A stretch of DNA of 64,000 nucleotides, from assembly GCF_021513155.1 (NCBI RefSeq), contig NZ_CP090983.1, forward strand, positions 1,659,001-1,723,000, written 5' to 3'. The stretch comes from Jeotgalibaca sp. MA1X17-3. Its GTDB lineage: Bacteria > Bacillota > Bacilli > Lactobacillales > Aerococcaceae. This document shows, one piece after another, positions 6,881 to 14,776 of this stretch. Made by a program: the position numbers and the translations under genes. The notes beneath the pieces are model-generated. The model did not search any database and was not told the origin of the DNA. It saw nothing but the letters and a program-made list of their open reading frames with translations. Every line of letters starts with the position of its first letter. Positions within the stretch are counted from its first letter, which is position 1.

Positions 6881-7105
6881 TCAGTTTTCAACTTTAGGTA
6901 CTTCTTGGCTAAAAAAAATAGTATCAATTGTTATATTGGGAAATTCCTCAGAAAAAAACTCTTTAAGGAAAATTTTTTCTTTATCAGTAAAATTTACATA
7001 ACCTTTTTCTTTCCTAAAGTAAGCTTGCAATGATATATCTAGCATCACAGCTATATCAGTTTGAGTCATTCCCTTAAAACGTCTTAATTTTGCAACATTA
7101 CTCAT
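6881..7105 (-). CDS. Cro-like HTH repressor of element 1
   Basis: 74 aa XRE-family protein: KLRRFKGMTQTDIAVMLDIS is the first helix pair and recognition region, followed by YFRKEKGYVNFTDKEK. It heads the leftward early operon and faces the divergent repressor gene, forming the element's genetic switch. Start ATG behind GGGAGGTAGTTGAGAA. A copy of the operator motif TTTCAACTTTAGGTAC lies in its last codons, one in its leader and one in the repressor promoter. Its homologue in element 2 is at 18639-18863. Confidence 0.85.
   Translation of the reverse strand: MSNVAKLRRFKGMTQTDIAVMLDISLQAYFRKEKGYVNFTDKEKIFLKEFFSEEFPNITIDTIFFSQEVPKVEN
6886..6903. promoter_or_regulatory. operator-like repeat O3, element 1
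   Basis: TTTCAACTTTAGGTACTT, identical to 7123-7140 and matching 7186-7201. It overlaps the 3' end of the Cro gene, ahead of the excisionase gene. Confidence 0.6.
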
Positions 7106-7122
7106 TTCTCAACTACCTCCCT

Positions 7123-7140
7123 TTTCAACTTTAGGTACTT
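7123..7140. promoter_or_regulatory. operator-like repeat O1, element 1
   Basis: TTTCAACTTTAGGTACTT lies between the predicted Cro promoter and the Cro ribosome-binding site, suited to block the leftward early promoter. Confidence 0.65.
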
Positions 7141-7185
7141 CGTGTTTATAATATACCATTATCTTTAATTTTTTACAAGCAATAC

Positions 7186-7214
7186 TTTCAACTTTAGGTA
7201 CAAAGTGATATAAT
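7186..7214 (+). promoter_or_regulatory. repressor promoter with operator repeat O2, element 1
   Basis: TTTCAACTTTAGGTAC (7186-7201) overlaps the -35 region of a promoter whose -10 is TATAAT at 7209-7214, with a 17-base spacer from TTTCAA. The sequence CAACTTTAGGTACAAAGTG is a near palindrome. This suggests autoregulation of the repressor. Confidence 0.6.
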
Positions 7215-7240
7215 CTTTTTAAACACAGGAGGTGACTGCT

Positions 7241-8296
7241 TTGGAAATAAATAAAAATGCTTTAGGTAAAAGGATTAAAAATATTAGAGTAAATGAAAAA
7301 GATACACTAGAATCATTTGCTCAAAAAATAAACTCAAAAACTCAAGGAGCAATCAGGTCTGGAAAAAGTAACGTATCCAGATGGGAAAAAGGTGAAAATA
7401 TACCAAATGATCTTACCCTGAAAACTATTGCTGAAATTGGAAATATGTCTGTTGATGAACTTTCATACGGAAGTACTGAAGATATAATAAATACCGGTAT
7501 TACTGACTCATTAAAAAAAATGAATAAAGAACTTAAACAAACTGAAGAAAAAGAAGTATTTAATCAAATAAAAAGAGAAATCGACTTTTTCCCTTATAAA
7601 TATACTGAATACGAAGAAATATATAATCTTTCAAAAGAAAGGCTATTAGATTATGTAGTAGGAAAAAGACAAGATGATAAAACTGTGATTCTTCAAATTA
7701 TTGAAAGCATTGAAGAACTGTCAAATGATTTTTTAAAATCGAACTACTTTAAAAAAATTAATATAGACTCGGAAGAATTGACTTATAATTACTTTTTCTT
7801 ATGTTTTCAAACGGATTCGCAAGTTCAATTTGAGTTGATTGATGGCATGAATGAACAAATTTATCATGAAACATTAGAAATATTGAATGAATCAATAGAT
7901 GCACTTAACAATTTATATAACGCTCATTTCAAGCTACGATTTGATTCTAATGATTTAGAAATAGAGTCTAAGAAACTTATGCTTAGTCTCATAATAAAAC
8001 GCTTTTACAATGAGTTACCCCTCCATCTTCAAACTAGCACTAATCGTGAATTTGTTGAAAAATATGTTCTTCAAAACGCTAAAGATATACTACCTAGTAA
8101 TATAGTCATGATGAAAAAAGATAGTTTTAATACTTTAGAAGTTGAAAATATAGATGAACTTAGCACTAAGGCAAATAATTTTAGTATAGAAGTGGACCTA
8201 AATGAATTGATAGAAATTCTTGAAGGTAAAAAGCCTTTTTATATTACTTATATGGATCATGATAGTTTCCTATTAAAGAAAAAAAGAATCAAATAA
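7241..8296 (+). CDS. XRE-family master repressor of element 1 (Stl/Rpr-like)
   Basis: 351 aa. Residues ~10-75 form an XRE helix-turn-helix (IRVNEKDTLESFAQKI, SNVSRWEKGENIPND, ELSYGS); the remaining ~270 residues are helical, acidic and have no recognised domain. In PICIs the divergent repressor is relieved by a helper-phage protein, and the long C-terminal part is a natural candidate for such sensing. The TTG at 7241 is chosen because AGGAGG is eight bases upstream; the GTG at 7232 overlaps that site. It is followed directly by integrase. The shorter repressor of element 2 shares only the HTH style, so the immunities should differ. Confidence 0.8.
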   Translation: MEINKNALGKRIKNIRVNEKDTLESFAQKINSKTQGAIRSGKSNVSRWEKGENIPNDLTLKTIAEIGNMSVDELSYGSTEDIINTGITDSLKKMNKELKQTEEKEVFNQIKREIDFFPYKYTEYEEIYNLSKERLLDYVVGKRQDDKTVILQIIESIEELSNDFLKSNYFKKINIDSEELTYNYFFLCFQTDSQVQFELIDGMNEQIYHETLEILNESIDALNNLYNAHFKLRFDSNDLEIESKKLMLSLIIKRFYNELPLHLQTSTNREFVEKYVLQNAKDILPSNIVMMKKDSFNTLEVENIDELSTKANNFSIEVDLNELIEILEGKKPFYITYMDHDSFLLKKKRIK

Positions 8297-8308
8297 ATCT
8301 TATTCATC

Positions 8309-8333
8309 CTTTACCCTTAATCCTTGGCGTGGA
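8309..8333 (+). repeat. 25-bp direct repeat copy 2 (element 1)
   Basis: Exact second copy of 6466-6490, immediately upstream of the integrase gene. Confidence 0.6.
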
Positions 8334-8352
8334 ATAAGAAAGGATAGATCCC

Positions 8353-9498
8353 ATGATTAAAGAATACTTAAAAAAAGATGGCTCTAAGGCGTTTATGTTC
8401 ACTGCTTACTTAGGTGTTGACCCTCTAACTGGTAAGCAAAGAAGGACTACAAGAAGAGGGTTTAGCACAAGGAAAGAAGCTTCTCTTGCAAAGTCTAGAC
8501 TATTGGTAGATGTTGAAGAGAACGGTATCCAAAAACAAAATAAAACTACCTTTCAAGAGCTTTATGTTCTTTGGTATGAATCTGCATATAAAGACACCGT
8601 AAAAGAATCTACCAGGGTTAAAACAAAAGAATTGTTTGACTTGCACATCTTACCTGCTTTTGGAACATCTAAAATAGATAAAATCAGTATTAAAGCGTGT
8701 CAGTTAGTTGTTAATCAATGGTGTAAACGTTTTGTGAAGTATCGTTCTATGAAGGCGTACACCTCTAAAGTATTAGACTATGCGGTCACGTTGGAGATGA
8801 TACGAGATAATCCTATGAAAAAGATTGTAATGCCTAAGAAGATAGAGGAAGTAGACGAGGAAGTAATAGAAAACTATTATACGAAAGAAGAATTACAAAC
8901 GTTTTTGATCTGCTGCAAAGAAGATTTAGCTTCTGAATGGTTTACCTTCTTTCGACTACTTGCCTTCTCTGGACTTCGTAAGAGTGAGGCTTTTGCTCTT
9001 ACATGGAAAGATATAGACTTTAAAGGGAAAACGGTCAGCATTTCTAAGGCGTTAGCACGTGGGGAACAAAACAGGCTTATCATCCAGTCACCTAAGAATA
9101 AAAGTAGTGTTAGAACGATTTCAATGGATGCAACCACCCTGGCCATCTTGAAAGAATGGCGTAAAGAACAAGCTATCACCATGCTAAAGTATGGCCACAA
9201 TACAATGAATGATACTCAATTAGTTTTCTCTACTTCTACAAACAAGTTTATAGATCCAAATGCTAGTTTCAGACACATTGAAAAAGTAATTCAATTAAAT
9301 GGTTTATCTAAAATTACTACTCATGGTTTACGACATACTCACTGTAGTCTACTCTTTGAATCGGATGCTCCTATTCAGGTAGTAAAAGAACGACTTGGCC
9401 ACTCTGATATTCAAACTACTATGAATATTTATACGCATGTCACAGAAAAATCAAAGGAAGATACGGCTGAAAAGTTCGCTCAATATGTCAATTTTTAA
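8353..9498 (+). CDS. tyrosine integrase of element 1 (Tn916-Int type)
   Basis: 381 aa. An N-terminal arm-DNA-binding domain (AYLGVDPLTGKQ, RRGFSTRKEA) and a SAM-like core-binding domain precede the catalytic domain with Arg in FSGLRKSEAF, His-x-x-Arg in THGLRHTHCS, His in RLGHSDIQTT and the nucleophile Tyr in MNIYTHVTE. It catalyses site-specific integration at the tRNA-Ala 3' end. It lies next to the att core at 9600, separated by a tandem repeat and a hairpin. It is close in sequence to the element 2 integrase, in line with use of the same attachment site. Confidence 0.93.
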   Translation: MIKEYLKKDGSKAFMFTAYLGVDPLTGKQRRTTRRGFSTRKEASLAKSRLLVDVEENGIQKQNKTTFQELYVLWYESAYKDTVKESTRVKTKELFDLHILPAFGTSKIDKISIKACQLVVNQWCKRFVKYRSMKAYTSKVLDYAVTLEMIRDNPMKKIVMPKKIEEVDEEVIENYYTKEELQTFLICCKEDLASEWFTFFRLLAFSGLRKSEAFALTWKDIDFKGKTVSISKALARGEQNRLIIQSPKNKSSVRTISMDATTLAILKEWRKEQAITMLKYGHNTMNDTQLVFSTSTNKFIDPNASFRHIEKVIQLNGLSKITTHGLRHTHCSLLFESDAPIQVVKERLGHSDIQTTMNIYTHVTEKSKEDTAEKFAQYVNF

Positions 9499-9503
9499 CA
9501 AAG

Positions 9504-9524
9504 CGTATTCAATAACGTATTCAA
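9504..9524. repeat. integrase arm-type tandem repeat, element 1
   Basis: CGTATTCAA occurs at 9504-9512 and 9516-9524, 12 bases apart, between the integrase stop and the att core. Element 2 has AGATGTTCAA twice, also 12 bases apart, at the same place. Likely arm-binding sites. Confidence 0.55.
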
Positions 9525-9533
9525 AACAAAAAA

Positions 9534-9586
9534 GAAGTCTTGAAGCATTACAGGGAACACCGCCCTATCAACGTTTCAAGACTTCA
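9534..9586 (+). terminator. hairpin after integrase of element 1
   Basis: The outer arms GAAGTCTTGAA and TTTCAAGACTTC enclose an inner AGGGAACACCGCCCT hairpin. The inner part and ACGTTTCAAGACTT recur at 20862-20902 after the second integrase, so the whole attP flank is conserved. Probable terminator and/or part of the attachment site. Confidence 0.55.
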
Positions 9587-9599
9587 CTATTAATTTATG

Positions 9600-9613
9600 A
9601 TGGAGACAATGGG
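9600..9613. other. att core between element 1 and element 2
   Basis: ATGGAGACAATGGG is identical to 20918-20931, the 3' end of tRNA-Ala. This copy forms the junction (attR of element 1, attL of element 2) in the tandem array. Confidence 0.8.
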
Positions 9614-9719
9614 TATCTTGTTTTGAAAGTGGATAGAGTTCACTATGTGTTATAAGCCTTGCTGTATCAAGAAAATTAACTTTTAATGTTTCACTACTAA
9701 TCAATCAGTTTAAAGTAAA

Positions 9720-9766
9720 AGATGTTCAATTAGATGTTCAATTAAAATAATAAGTGGGCGCATATA
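9720..9766. repeat. arm-type sites at left end of element 2
   Basis: AGATGTTCAA occurs at 9720-9729 and 9732-9741, repeating the pair found at the right end (20821-20841). GTGGGCGCAT (9754-9763) is the inverse of the ATGCGCCCAC motif found at 18327 and 19636. Shared motifs at both ends support 9600-20931 as one mobile unit. Confidence 0.6.
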
Positions 9767-9776
9767 ATATATTTTT

Positions 9777-10085
9777 TTAACGGTGGAAATGTTCAAATAC
9801 ACTTACATAGTATTTACTTTCATAACTTAATTCTTCCAGTAATTCATAAAAGAGATCATCTTCATTTAAATGCGAAACTATTTTCATAATTTTTTCTTTA
9901 AAATCAGATTGGCTAACCCTCTGTTCAAAATGAATCAATCTAGAATATTCTTTCATTAAATCATCTAATAAATGCCATTGCTCTGTGGTAATATCAAATT
10001 CAAAAAATAAGCGGTCTACTGGCGTGTTACTGTATAATAGTTGTACTTGGTGCTTCAGTTGTTTAATCTCATTTTCTACGTTCAT
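9777..10085 (-). CDS. hypothetical protein, DUF1878-like, 102 aa
   Basis: Helical acidic protein. The start (ENEIKQLKHQVQLL) and general plan resemble DUF1878 (Bacillus YhaI), a family of unknown function; this is a weak visual match. The ATG at 10085 has GGGAG seven bases upstream; a TTG two codons earlier is less likely. It is the outermost gene of element 2, in the cargo end beyond a decayed region, and has no partner nearby. Confidence 0.55.
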   Translation of the reverse strand: MNVENEIKQLKHQVQLLYSNTPVDRLFFEFDITTEQWHLLDDLMKEYSRLIHFEQRVSQSDFKEKIMKIVSHLNEDDLFYELLEELSYESKYYVSVFEHFHR

Positions 10086-10339
10086 AAGCAATCTCCCAAA
10101 ACATTTATTTAACTCATTCTATAAATTATACCAAACCTATATTGAATGGATAGCTAATATTTTTGATTTAAAATAGAAAATCACAATTGACGGAAGTAGA
10201 AGCTATTTTGTGTTCACTTTTTAAAGTAGAATGAAGTAGTGTGATAAAATAGGCGGCAAATTGAACGACTGTGAACATTTAGGAATGTTCTGATGTATTT
10301 ATATACAATTCATGTAGAAGCCCTTAAATCGCTTGTATG

Positions 10340-11340
10340 GTCGTTATTTAACGATTACACTAAAAAGCCACCGTTTCGGATAGCTCGTTTGTCTTCTTCT
10401 AATCGGTTGCACTAGTCCTTGTATGCCATAATTTTGCTCTGGAATTACCTTTACATAAGATAAGCCTGTGTATGTGTCTACCTTTCGAGAAAGCACTTCA
10501 AGGTGTGAGGGAGCATTTCCCTAAATACCAAAAACGTATAGCTCGTCTTTCTCACTTAGGTAAGGTTGTACGGCTTTAACAAACTCACTCATATCTTTCT
10601 CTACTTGCTTATCATACTCTTTGATTTCATCAAAAAAGGAGCGTCAATGTGATCTCTTACCTTCCCTCTATCAATCGTACCTTATGAGCCTCTGCCTTTT
10701 TTAAAAGAGGATTGGTAAAGGTGTAACTCACTAGAAAGCACCTTGTTCTTTCAGTTGCTTCAACCTCACTATTTAACTACTTTATTTCTTCTACTTTAAA
10801 ATTAGATTGGCAATTTCATAAAGTATTAGCTATTTCATTTCTGTTATTATTCTAGCCCTCCTTCTACGCCTTTGTGTTACAATTCTACATCGTTACCCTC
10901 ATAGCGTTGTCTACTGCTTCATTTAACGCTTGGTTATCAGTCAATCGTACCAGTTTTGCTAGCCCCTCGTATGGCTCTTTATATCCTGCTGTTTTCCATA
11001 TTTAACATTCTTCTTTTCTGATTGGATTATTACACCGTTTGTGTAGCTCTTAGAATACCAGTAGAGAAAGGCAAGTTTTTTTGTCTGTAAACGTATGCCA
11101 CTAGTTTATCTTTTCGCGTTGTTCCGTACTTCTTTCTCTAAAGAAAGAGATTGGTTATTGCGTTCTTGAAGAAATACATTTTCCTCCTCATACGGTGGAT
11201 AAGTTTACGCACATACCCCTGTAATAACCGTATATAAGGCAACCCTAAAGCTTTCAGCTTCAATTACATATACTTTGTTCATTAAACCTTAAAAGCTCTC
11301 TAATCACGTTTATTTCGTCTTTTTAAAATGAAACGATTGA
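10340..11340 (-). pseudogene. decayed phage/satellite genes, multiple frameshifts
   Basis: A 1.46-kb stretch (10092-11549) holds no intact gene. On the - strand, short readable pieces occur in shifting frames: about 10510-10640 gives EYDKQVEKDMSEFVKAVQ and SEKDELYVFGI, then after a stop about 10350-10506 gives GNAPSHLEVLSRKVDTYT and VKVIPEQNYGIQGLVQP; about 10880-10990 gives YKEPYEGLAKLVRLTDNQAL. Codon-like composition with many interruptions indicates true decay, because the density of breaks is far above the sporadic single-base losses elsewhere. I do not recognise the ancestral families. Confidence 0.55.
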
Positions 11341-11516
11341 TATTCTAAACATTTCCACCTTACCCCGCTTATACTTTGGTTTATATTTTGTAGCGGTTGT
11401 TTCTTATCTCTCATTTTAGGATATATACAGAAAACGATTCTAACGAAAGTTATGGATAACTATACATGAATTAATTTGAAATGACCTTAGAATGCGTTTC
11501 TACGATAGCGTAAAAT

Positions 11517-11546
11517 AAAAAAACTGCCTAAATTAAAGGCAGCCAT
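11517..11546 (-). terminator. terminator of toxin-antitoxin operon
   Basis: On the - strand, GCTGCCTTTAATTTAGGCAG is followed by T7, just after the stop of the 11550 gene. Confidence 0.75.
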
Positions 11547-11549
11547 TTG

Positions 11550-12170
11550 TTAATCAAACATTCTATTATTCTCTAAGTATATTTTTATATCTTTTTTGTT
11601 ATGTTTATTTTTTTCAAAATTTTCATTTAGTTGAGTAAGTTTGTCTTTACCTTTATGTGATGAAGATATTACTAAGTGATAAGGATCAATAAAAAGAATA
11701 GAATGTTTATATTTATTTTCTAGTCCATCAACTTCATATAGATAGAATACTCTAAAGGCGGTAGTTCTCCCAAGTAAATCTGTAAAATTAATCTTGTATA
11801 TAAAATCTAAATAATTTTGGTCGATACCACTTTCAACATAACTACTTATCAACGTTCTAAGTCTTTCATTATTCTTTACGTTAGTAACATGATTATAAGG
11901 TTTCATTCTCAAACAATGTAAATCATTTTTTAATTCATCTAATCTTAGTTCTTCTTCTCCATTCAAACTAGTGTCTGGCAAGTAATTTGTAAATTTTAAC
12001 TCTTCATTCATAATGGAGCTTTTTGATTCTTCTGAATACCACTCGAAAAATCTTTCTTTCGGTTCTTCAAACTTCTTCGTTTTAAACCTATTTTTTATTG
12101 GCTTAAGAATAGGTTTTATATCACGACTACGTGGCTTAAGAAATTCTTCTTTACTAAATGAAAAAGTCAT
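11550..12170 (-). CDS. putative toxin partner of Panacea antitoxin, 206 aa
   Basis: Basic N-terminal region (KPRSRDIKPILKPIKNRF), a charged middle, and a beta-rich C-terminal part (LLGRTTAFRVFYLYEVDG, HSILFIDPYHLVIS) that recalls small RNase/RelE-like folds. I do not recognise an established toxin family. It follows the Panacea-domain gene by one base (TAATATG), so coupled translation from the ATG at 12170 is favoured; an in-frame ATG at 12212 overlaps the upstream gene and lacks a Shine-Dalgarno. Panacea-domain antitoxins are known to pair with many unrelated toxins encoded beside them, so the toxin call rests mainly on context. Confidence 0.6.
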   Translation of the reverse strand: MTFSFSKEEFLKPRSRDIKPILKPIKNRFKTKKFEEPKERFFEWYSEESKSSIMNEELKFTNYLPDTSLNGEEELRLDELKNDLHCLRMKPYNHVTNVKNNERLRTLISSYVESGIDQNYLDFIYKINFTDLLGRTTAFRVFYLYEVDGLENKYKHSILFIDPYHLVISSSHKGKDKLTQLNENFEKNKHNKKDIKIYLENNRMFD

Positions 12171-12171
12171 A

Positions 12172-12693
12172 TTATAAGTATTCGTTTCTATATTCTTCAA
12201 TAATGATTTCATTATTCATAGTCTGTGATTCAGTTTGTCTTGCTTTATACTTTGAATACGGTTCTTTCCAAGCCATATCAAGATGACTTCTTTCCACAAG
12301 TCCAAAATCGCTTATCTCATTCAACTGTTGAAAAATCTCATTGATATAGGAAAGGACTTCTTCCTCTTTATTATCTTTAGGAGTATATGCTTTACCCTCA
12401 TAGGTATTTTGTTTGTTCTCTTTGTATACGCTTGAAATAACTGGACCATACTTCCATGCTTCAAAACAATCATTAAATAGATACTTCGGATAGCTTTCTG
12501 TTTGTTCTATTTTATTTTCATTCGCTATATCTGTTTGAACTGATCCATACGTTGCACCATAGTATGCGAAAAGAAAATACAACGCTTTTTGTAATTTGAT
12601 TGGAGAAAGTTTACCTTCTAACCTAAAAAGATGTTTTACTAAGTCATTCACATCATCAAAAAAATATTGTTTGTTCGTGGTTGCTTCACTCAT
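12172..12693 (-). CDS. Panacea-domain (DUF4065/SocA-like) antitoxin
   Basis: 173 aa. Residues ~12-110 match the Panacea/GepA pattern: DVNDLVKHLFRLEGKLSPIK, LQKALYFLFAYYGATYG, DCFEAWKYGPVISSVYKENK. These proteins neutralise diverse toxins and some act in phage-linked toxin-antitoxin systems. Start ATG behind GGAGGCTTACAAA. A consensus-like promoter with an overlapping dyad lies upstream, as expected for an autoregulated operon. Position in the accessory slot of a satellite island suggests phage defence or island maintenance. Confidence 0.82.
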   Translation of the reverse strand: MSEATTNKQYFFDDVNDLVKHLFRLEGKLSPIKLQKALYFLFAYYGATYGSVQTDIANENKIEQTESYPKYLFNDCFEAWKYGPVISSVYKENKQNTYEGKAYTPKDNKEEEVLSYINEIFQQLNEISDFGLVERSHLDMAWKEPYSKYKARQTESQTMNNEIIIEEYRNEYL

Positions 12694-12729
12694 TTTGTAA
12701 GCCTCCTGCTTCGTTCTACCTTAGCCATA

Positions 12730-12763
12730 ACTATACTAAGTTGACTTAACTCCTGTCAAGTTA
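12730..12763 (-). promoter_or_regulatory. promoter and operator of the Panacea operon
   Basis: On the - strand TTGACA (12754-12759), an 18-base spacer and TATAGT (12730-12735). The dyad TAAGTTGAC (12737-12745) / GTCAAGTTA (12755-12763), one mismatch, covers the spacer and -35, so the antitoxin probably represses here. Confidence 0.7.
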
Positions 12764-12825
12764 ATTTGCTTCACATTTCTGCATACCTAGTAAGATAAAA
12801 TATATTTCCTTATGCTTACTGTTTA

Positions 12826-12866
12826 TATAAAAAGTACCTCCAACCTTTTACGGTTAAGAGGCACTA
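12826..12866 (-). terminator. terminator after packaging genes of element 2
   Basis: On the - strand GTGCCTCTTAACC and GGTTGGAGGTAC form a stem followed by TTTTTATAT. Confidence 0.65.
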
Positions 12867-12894
12867 TAATATATATGCTTATGATTGGTTCTAA

Positions 12895-13083
12895 TTAATA
12901 TACCACTTGCTCGGAAAGAATTTGCTCCACTTTACTTTTGAGCTGTTCTTTTCGTGCTTGTCGTATTTCATACTTACTAAAATTGAACTTGTTGAAGATA
13001 TTACGCTTGTACGTTTCTTCGTCCATTTGTCCGCCTTTTGTGTGCTGTCTACTCAATCTCACTTCTATAATCTCTTTAGCCAT
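12895..13083 (-). CDS. small basic hypothetical protein, 62 aa
   Basis: Charged helical protein (NFSKYEIRQARKEQLKSKVE) lying 28 bases after the small terminase gene and ahead of a terminator. Strong Shine-Dalgarno GGAGGTGTTTAG before the ATG. No family recognised. Being last in the packaging module it might modulate terminase or capsid choice, but nothing in the sequence proves this. Confidence 0.6.
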   Translation of the reverse strand: MAKEIIEVRLSRQHTKGGQMDEETYKRNIFNKFNFSKYEIRQARKEQLKSKVEQILSEQVVY

Positions 13084-13111
13084 CTAAACACCTCCTTTCA
13101 TCACATTATCA

Positions 13112-13492
13112 TTAAAAGTTTTCACGTCTTTTCAGAAAATCATCAAAGCCATCATCTTCTTCTACGTGATTTTTATCTGCTAAATCTGTTAGTTGTCGTA
13201 TGATCCCCATGTGATTTTTAATCATAGAATTATAGACTTCTACCTCTGGACTGCGTTTTTTTCCCCATTGATTCGCTCCATTTTGATATGTGCTAGTCGT
13301 TCCATGCTCGGCAATGTGTTTCTCTAACTTATTCAATATAACAGTATGGAAAGAAGCACTATCAATAAGCGATTGAACAACGCCCTTCTTATCTTTTGGT
13401 ATCTTTTCAAAAAACTTATTTAATCTTTTCATTTCTGCGTTTATCTTCTTTTGTGTGTCTAAATCGTTCTTAATCTCTGTAACTTTTGCCAC
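13112..13492 (-). CDS. P27-family small terminase subunit (TerS)
   Basis: 126 aa. The helical N-terminal part is followed by TYQNGANQWGKKRSPEVEVYN, SMIKNHMGIIRQLTDLADK and an acidic tail, the pattern of P27-type TerS proteins in which a Gln/Asn-rich segment precedes two helices. TerS selects DNA at cos for packaging; satellites encode their own to divert helper-phage large terminase. It starts at GTG 13492 with GGAGGTGTTCTA upstream, and the cos-like site lies 60 bases beyond. No large terminase or capsid gene is in the island, which fits a satellite rather than a prophage. Confidence 0.65.
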   Translation of the reverse strand: MAKVTEIKNDLDTQKKINAEMKRLNKFFEKIPKDKKGVVQSLIDSASFHTVILNKLEKHIAEHGTTSTYQNGANQWGKKRSPEVEVYNSMIKNHMGIIRQLTDLADKNHVEEDDGFDDFLKRRENF

Positions 13493-13553
13493 TAGAACAC
13501 CTCCTCTCCTTATCCACCTACACCCGCTCTCAGCATTTAGAATCCATTCTCTT

Positions 13554-13607
13554 AAGCTCCCCCACCGGCACCCAATGTATTCGTATTTACGTAGCTTATG
13601 GGGCTAT
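13554..13607. other. putative cos packaging site of element 2
   Basis: AAGCTCCCCCACCGG (13554-13568) and ATGGGGCTAT (13598-13607) repeat the two blocks found at 54-109 in element 1 with nearly the same spacing. The site is directly upstream of TerS. Cos function is inferred. Confidence 0.55.
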
Positions 13608-13757
13608 ATTGTAATCAACTTTATTATATATATAAATCTTTTTCTTACACTTTTTTTATTTATTAAATAATTATTTTTTTATTTATTTTTATTTATTATA
13701 GTTGCTTGTGTAGTTCATACCTGCCACCTAATGTGTGAACGATCATATGATTACAAT

Positions 13758-14368
13758 TTATTCACGATGTAAAATTTTACCTGAAGCATTTTTCAATTCA
13801 GTAAAGACGGTCTTCTTCGATTGCTTTGCTTCTACCTCTGCCTTCTTTTTTCTTCTTCAGCTCTTATGCGACTACGTTCATTCCCTGCCAACTTATCAAT
13901 GGTTGTTCTAATCGAGTTGTAAGGGTGTAAGGAGTTCCTATGTGAAAGCAATTCATGTTCTTTATCCTCCATCTCCTGCCTTGCTTCATCAACCAATACA
14001 CTTACCATATTGTAATAAGCTCGGTATTCTTTCTCTGCCTCTAGTCCTAACGCTTGATGACTAGCAAGCTTTCTTTCTGAGTACCGTTCGATATTCATAT
14101 TCGCAAAGAGTTCTAACTCGTTTAGTTCTTCCTGCAATGCTTTCTTTTTATCCAATACCTTCTTACGCTCCTTGTCATTCGTAATGATTTCTACATCGGT
14201 AACAAGATTATTCAACGCTTCTTTAATCGCTGGCATCTTAGCTTGAGCCTCTTCCTTTTTTGCTTTCAACTGTGAAACTTCTTGTCTGATTCCCTTAATA
14301 ATTTCTGCCATTTGGTGTGTTTTCGTCTGCCCTGTAAAATCTAATTCTTTTTCATAGTAGTTTGTCAT
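13758..14368 (-). pseudogene. coiled-coil protein, frameshifted near its C-terminus
   Basis: Homologue of the 114-722 gene. The intact frame from ATG 14368 ends after 178 residues at EEEKRRQR. Adding one A in the A6 run near 13852 restores KKKAEVEAKQSKKTVFTELK and a stop at 13758, which matches the C-terminal region of the element 1 protein. The break is therefore a single-base loss, probably technical. Mostly heptad-like helix; same neighbours (OB-like gene upstream, cos and TerS downstream), so probably part of the packaging or morphogenesis module. Confidence 0.7.
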
Positions 14369-14479
14369 GTTTATTAATCCCCTTTTTTTTATGTTTTTGT
14401 TTTTATTTTTTTCTACTTTACCCTATACATTTGGAAAGTTTCCCTCTCGGAAAGATAATTCTTAGCCAACATTCAATCA

Positions 14480-14746
14480 TTAAGCCATCTCTAGTCTTTC
14501 CACATGAAAATCATTGAAGCATGTATATTCTTCTCGGAAACTCTTTTTTAATTTCCCTTCAACTGATACATAGATCTCACATTGTTCATTAATTTTGATT
14601 TTTTCATAGAATGGTTTCTCTTTCACGATGGAAACAGTCCTCCAGCCATAATCTTCATCTCTAAATATAAAGCGTGCTACCCTATTCCCACTAAATGTTT
14701 TATGAACAAATTTCCCTCTTAATAAAATCAAATTTCTATTCTCCAT
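14480..14746 (-). CDS. small phage protein, OB-fold-like, 88 aa
   Basis: Beta-rich: NLILLRGKFVHKTF, RVARFIFRDEDYG, QCEIYVSVEGKLKK, FNDFHVERLEM. Positional and pattern counterpart of 2220-2519. Start ATG behind GGGGAGAAAAAGAT. It lies between the origin and the coiled-coil gene. No family recognised; a nucleic-acid-binding role is speculative. Confidence 0.6.
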   Translation of the reverse strand: MENRNLILLRGKFVHKTFSGNRVARFIFRDEDYGWRTVSIVKEKPFYEKIKINEQCEIYVSVEGKLKKSFREEYTCFNDFHVERLEMA

Positions 14747-14776
14747 ATCTTTTTCTCCCCCTTTGTTTTTTTGTTA

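Noticed and set aside
8877..9200. Open frame on the - strand opposite integrase 1
   Set aside because: Shadow of the integrase coding frame: no ribosome-binding site, unnatural composition, and the + strand product is well supported.
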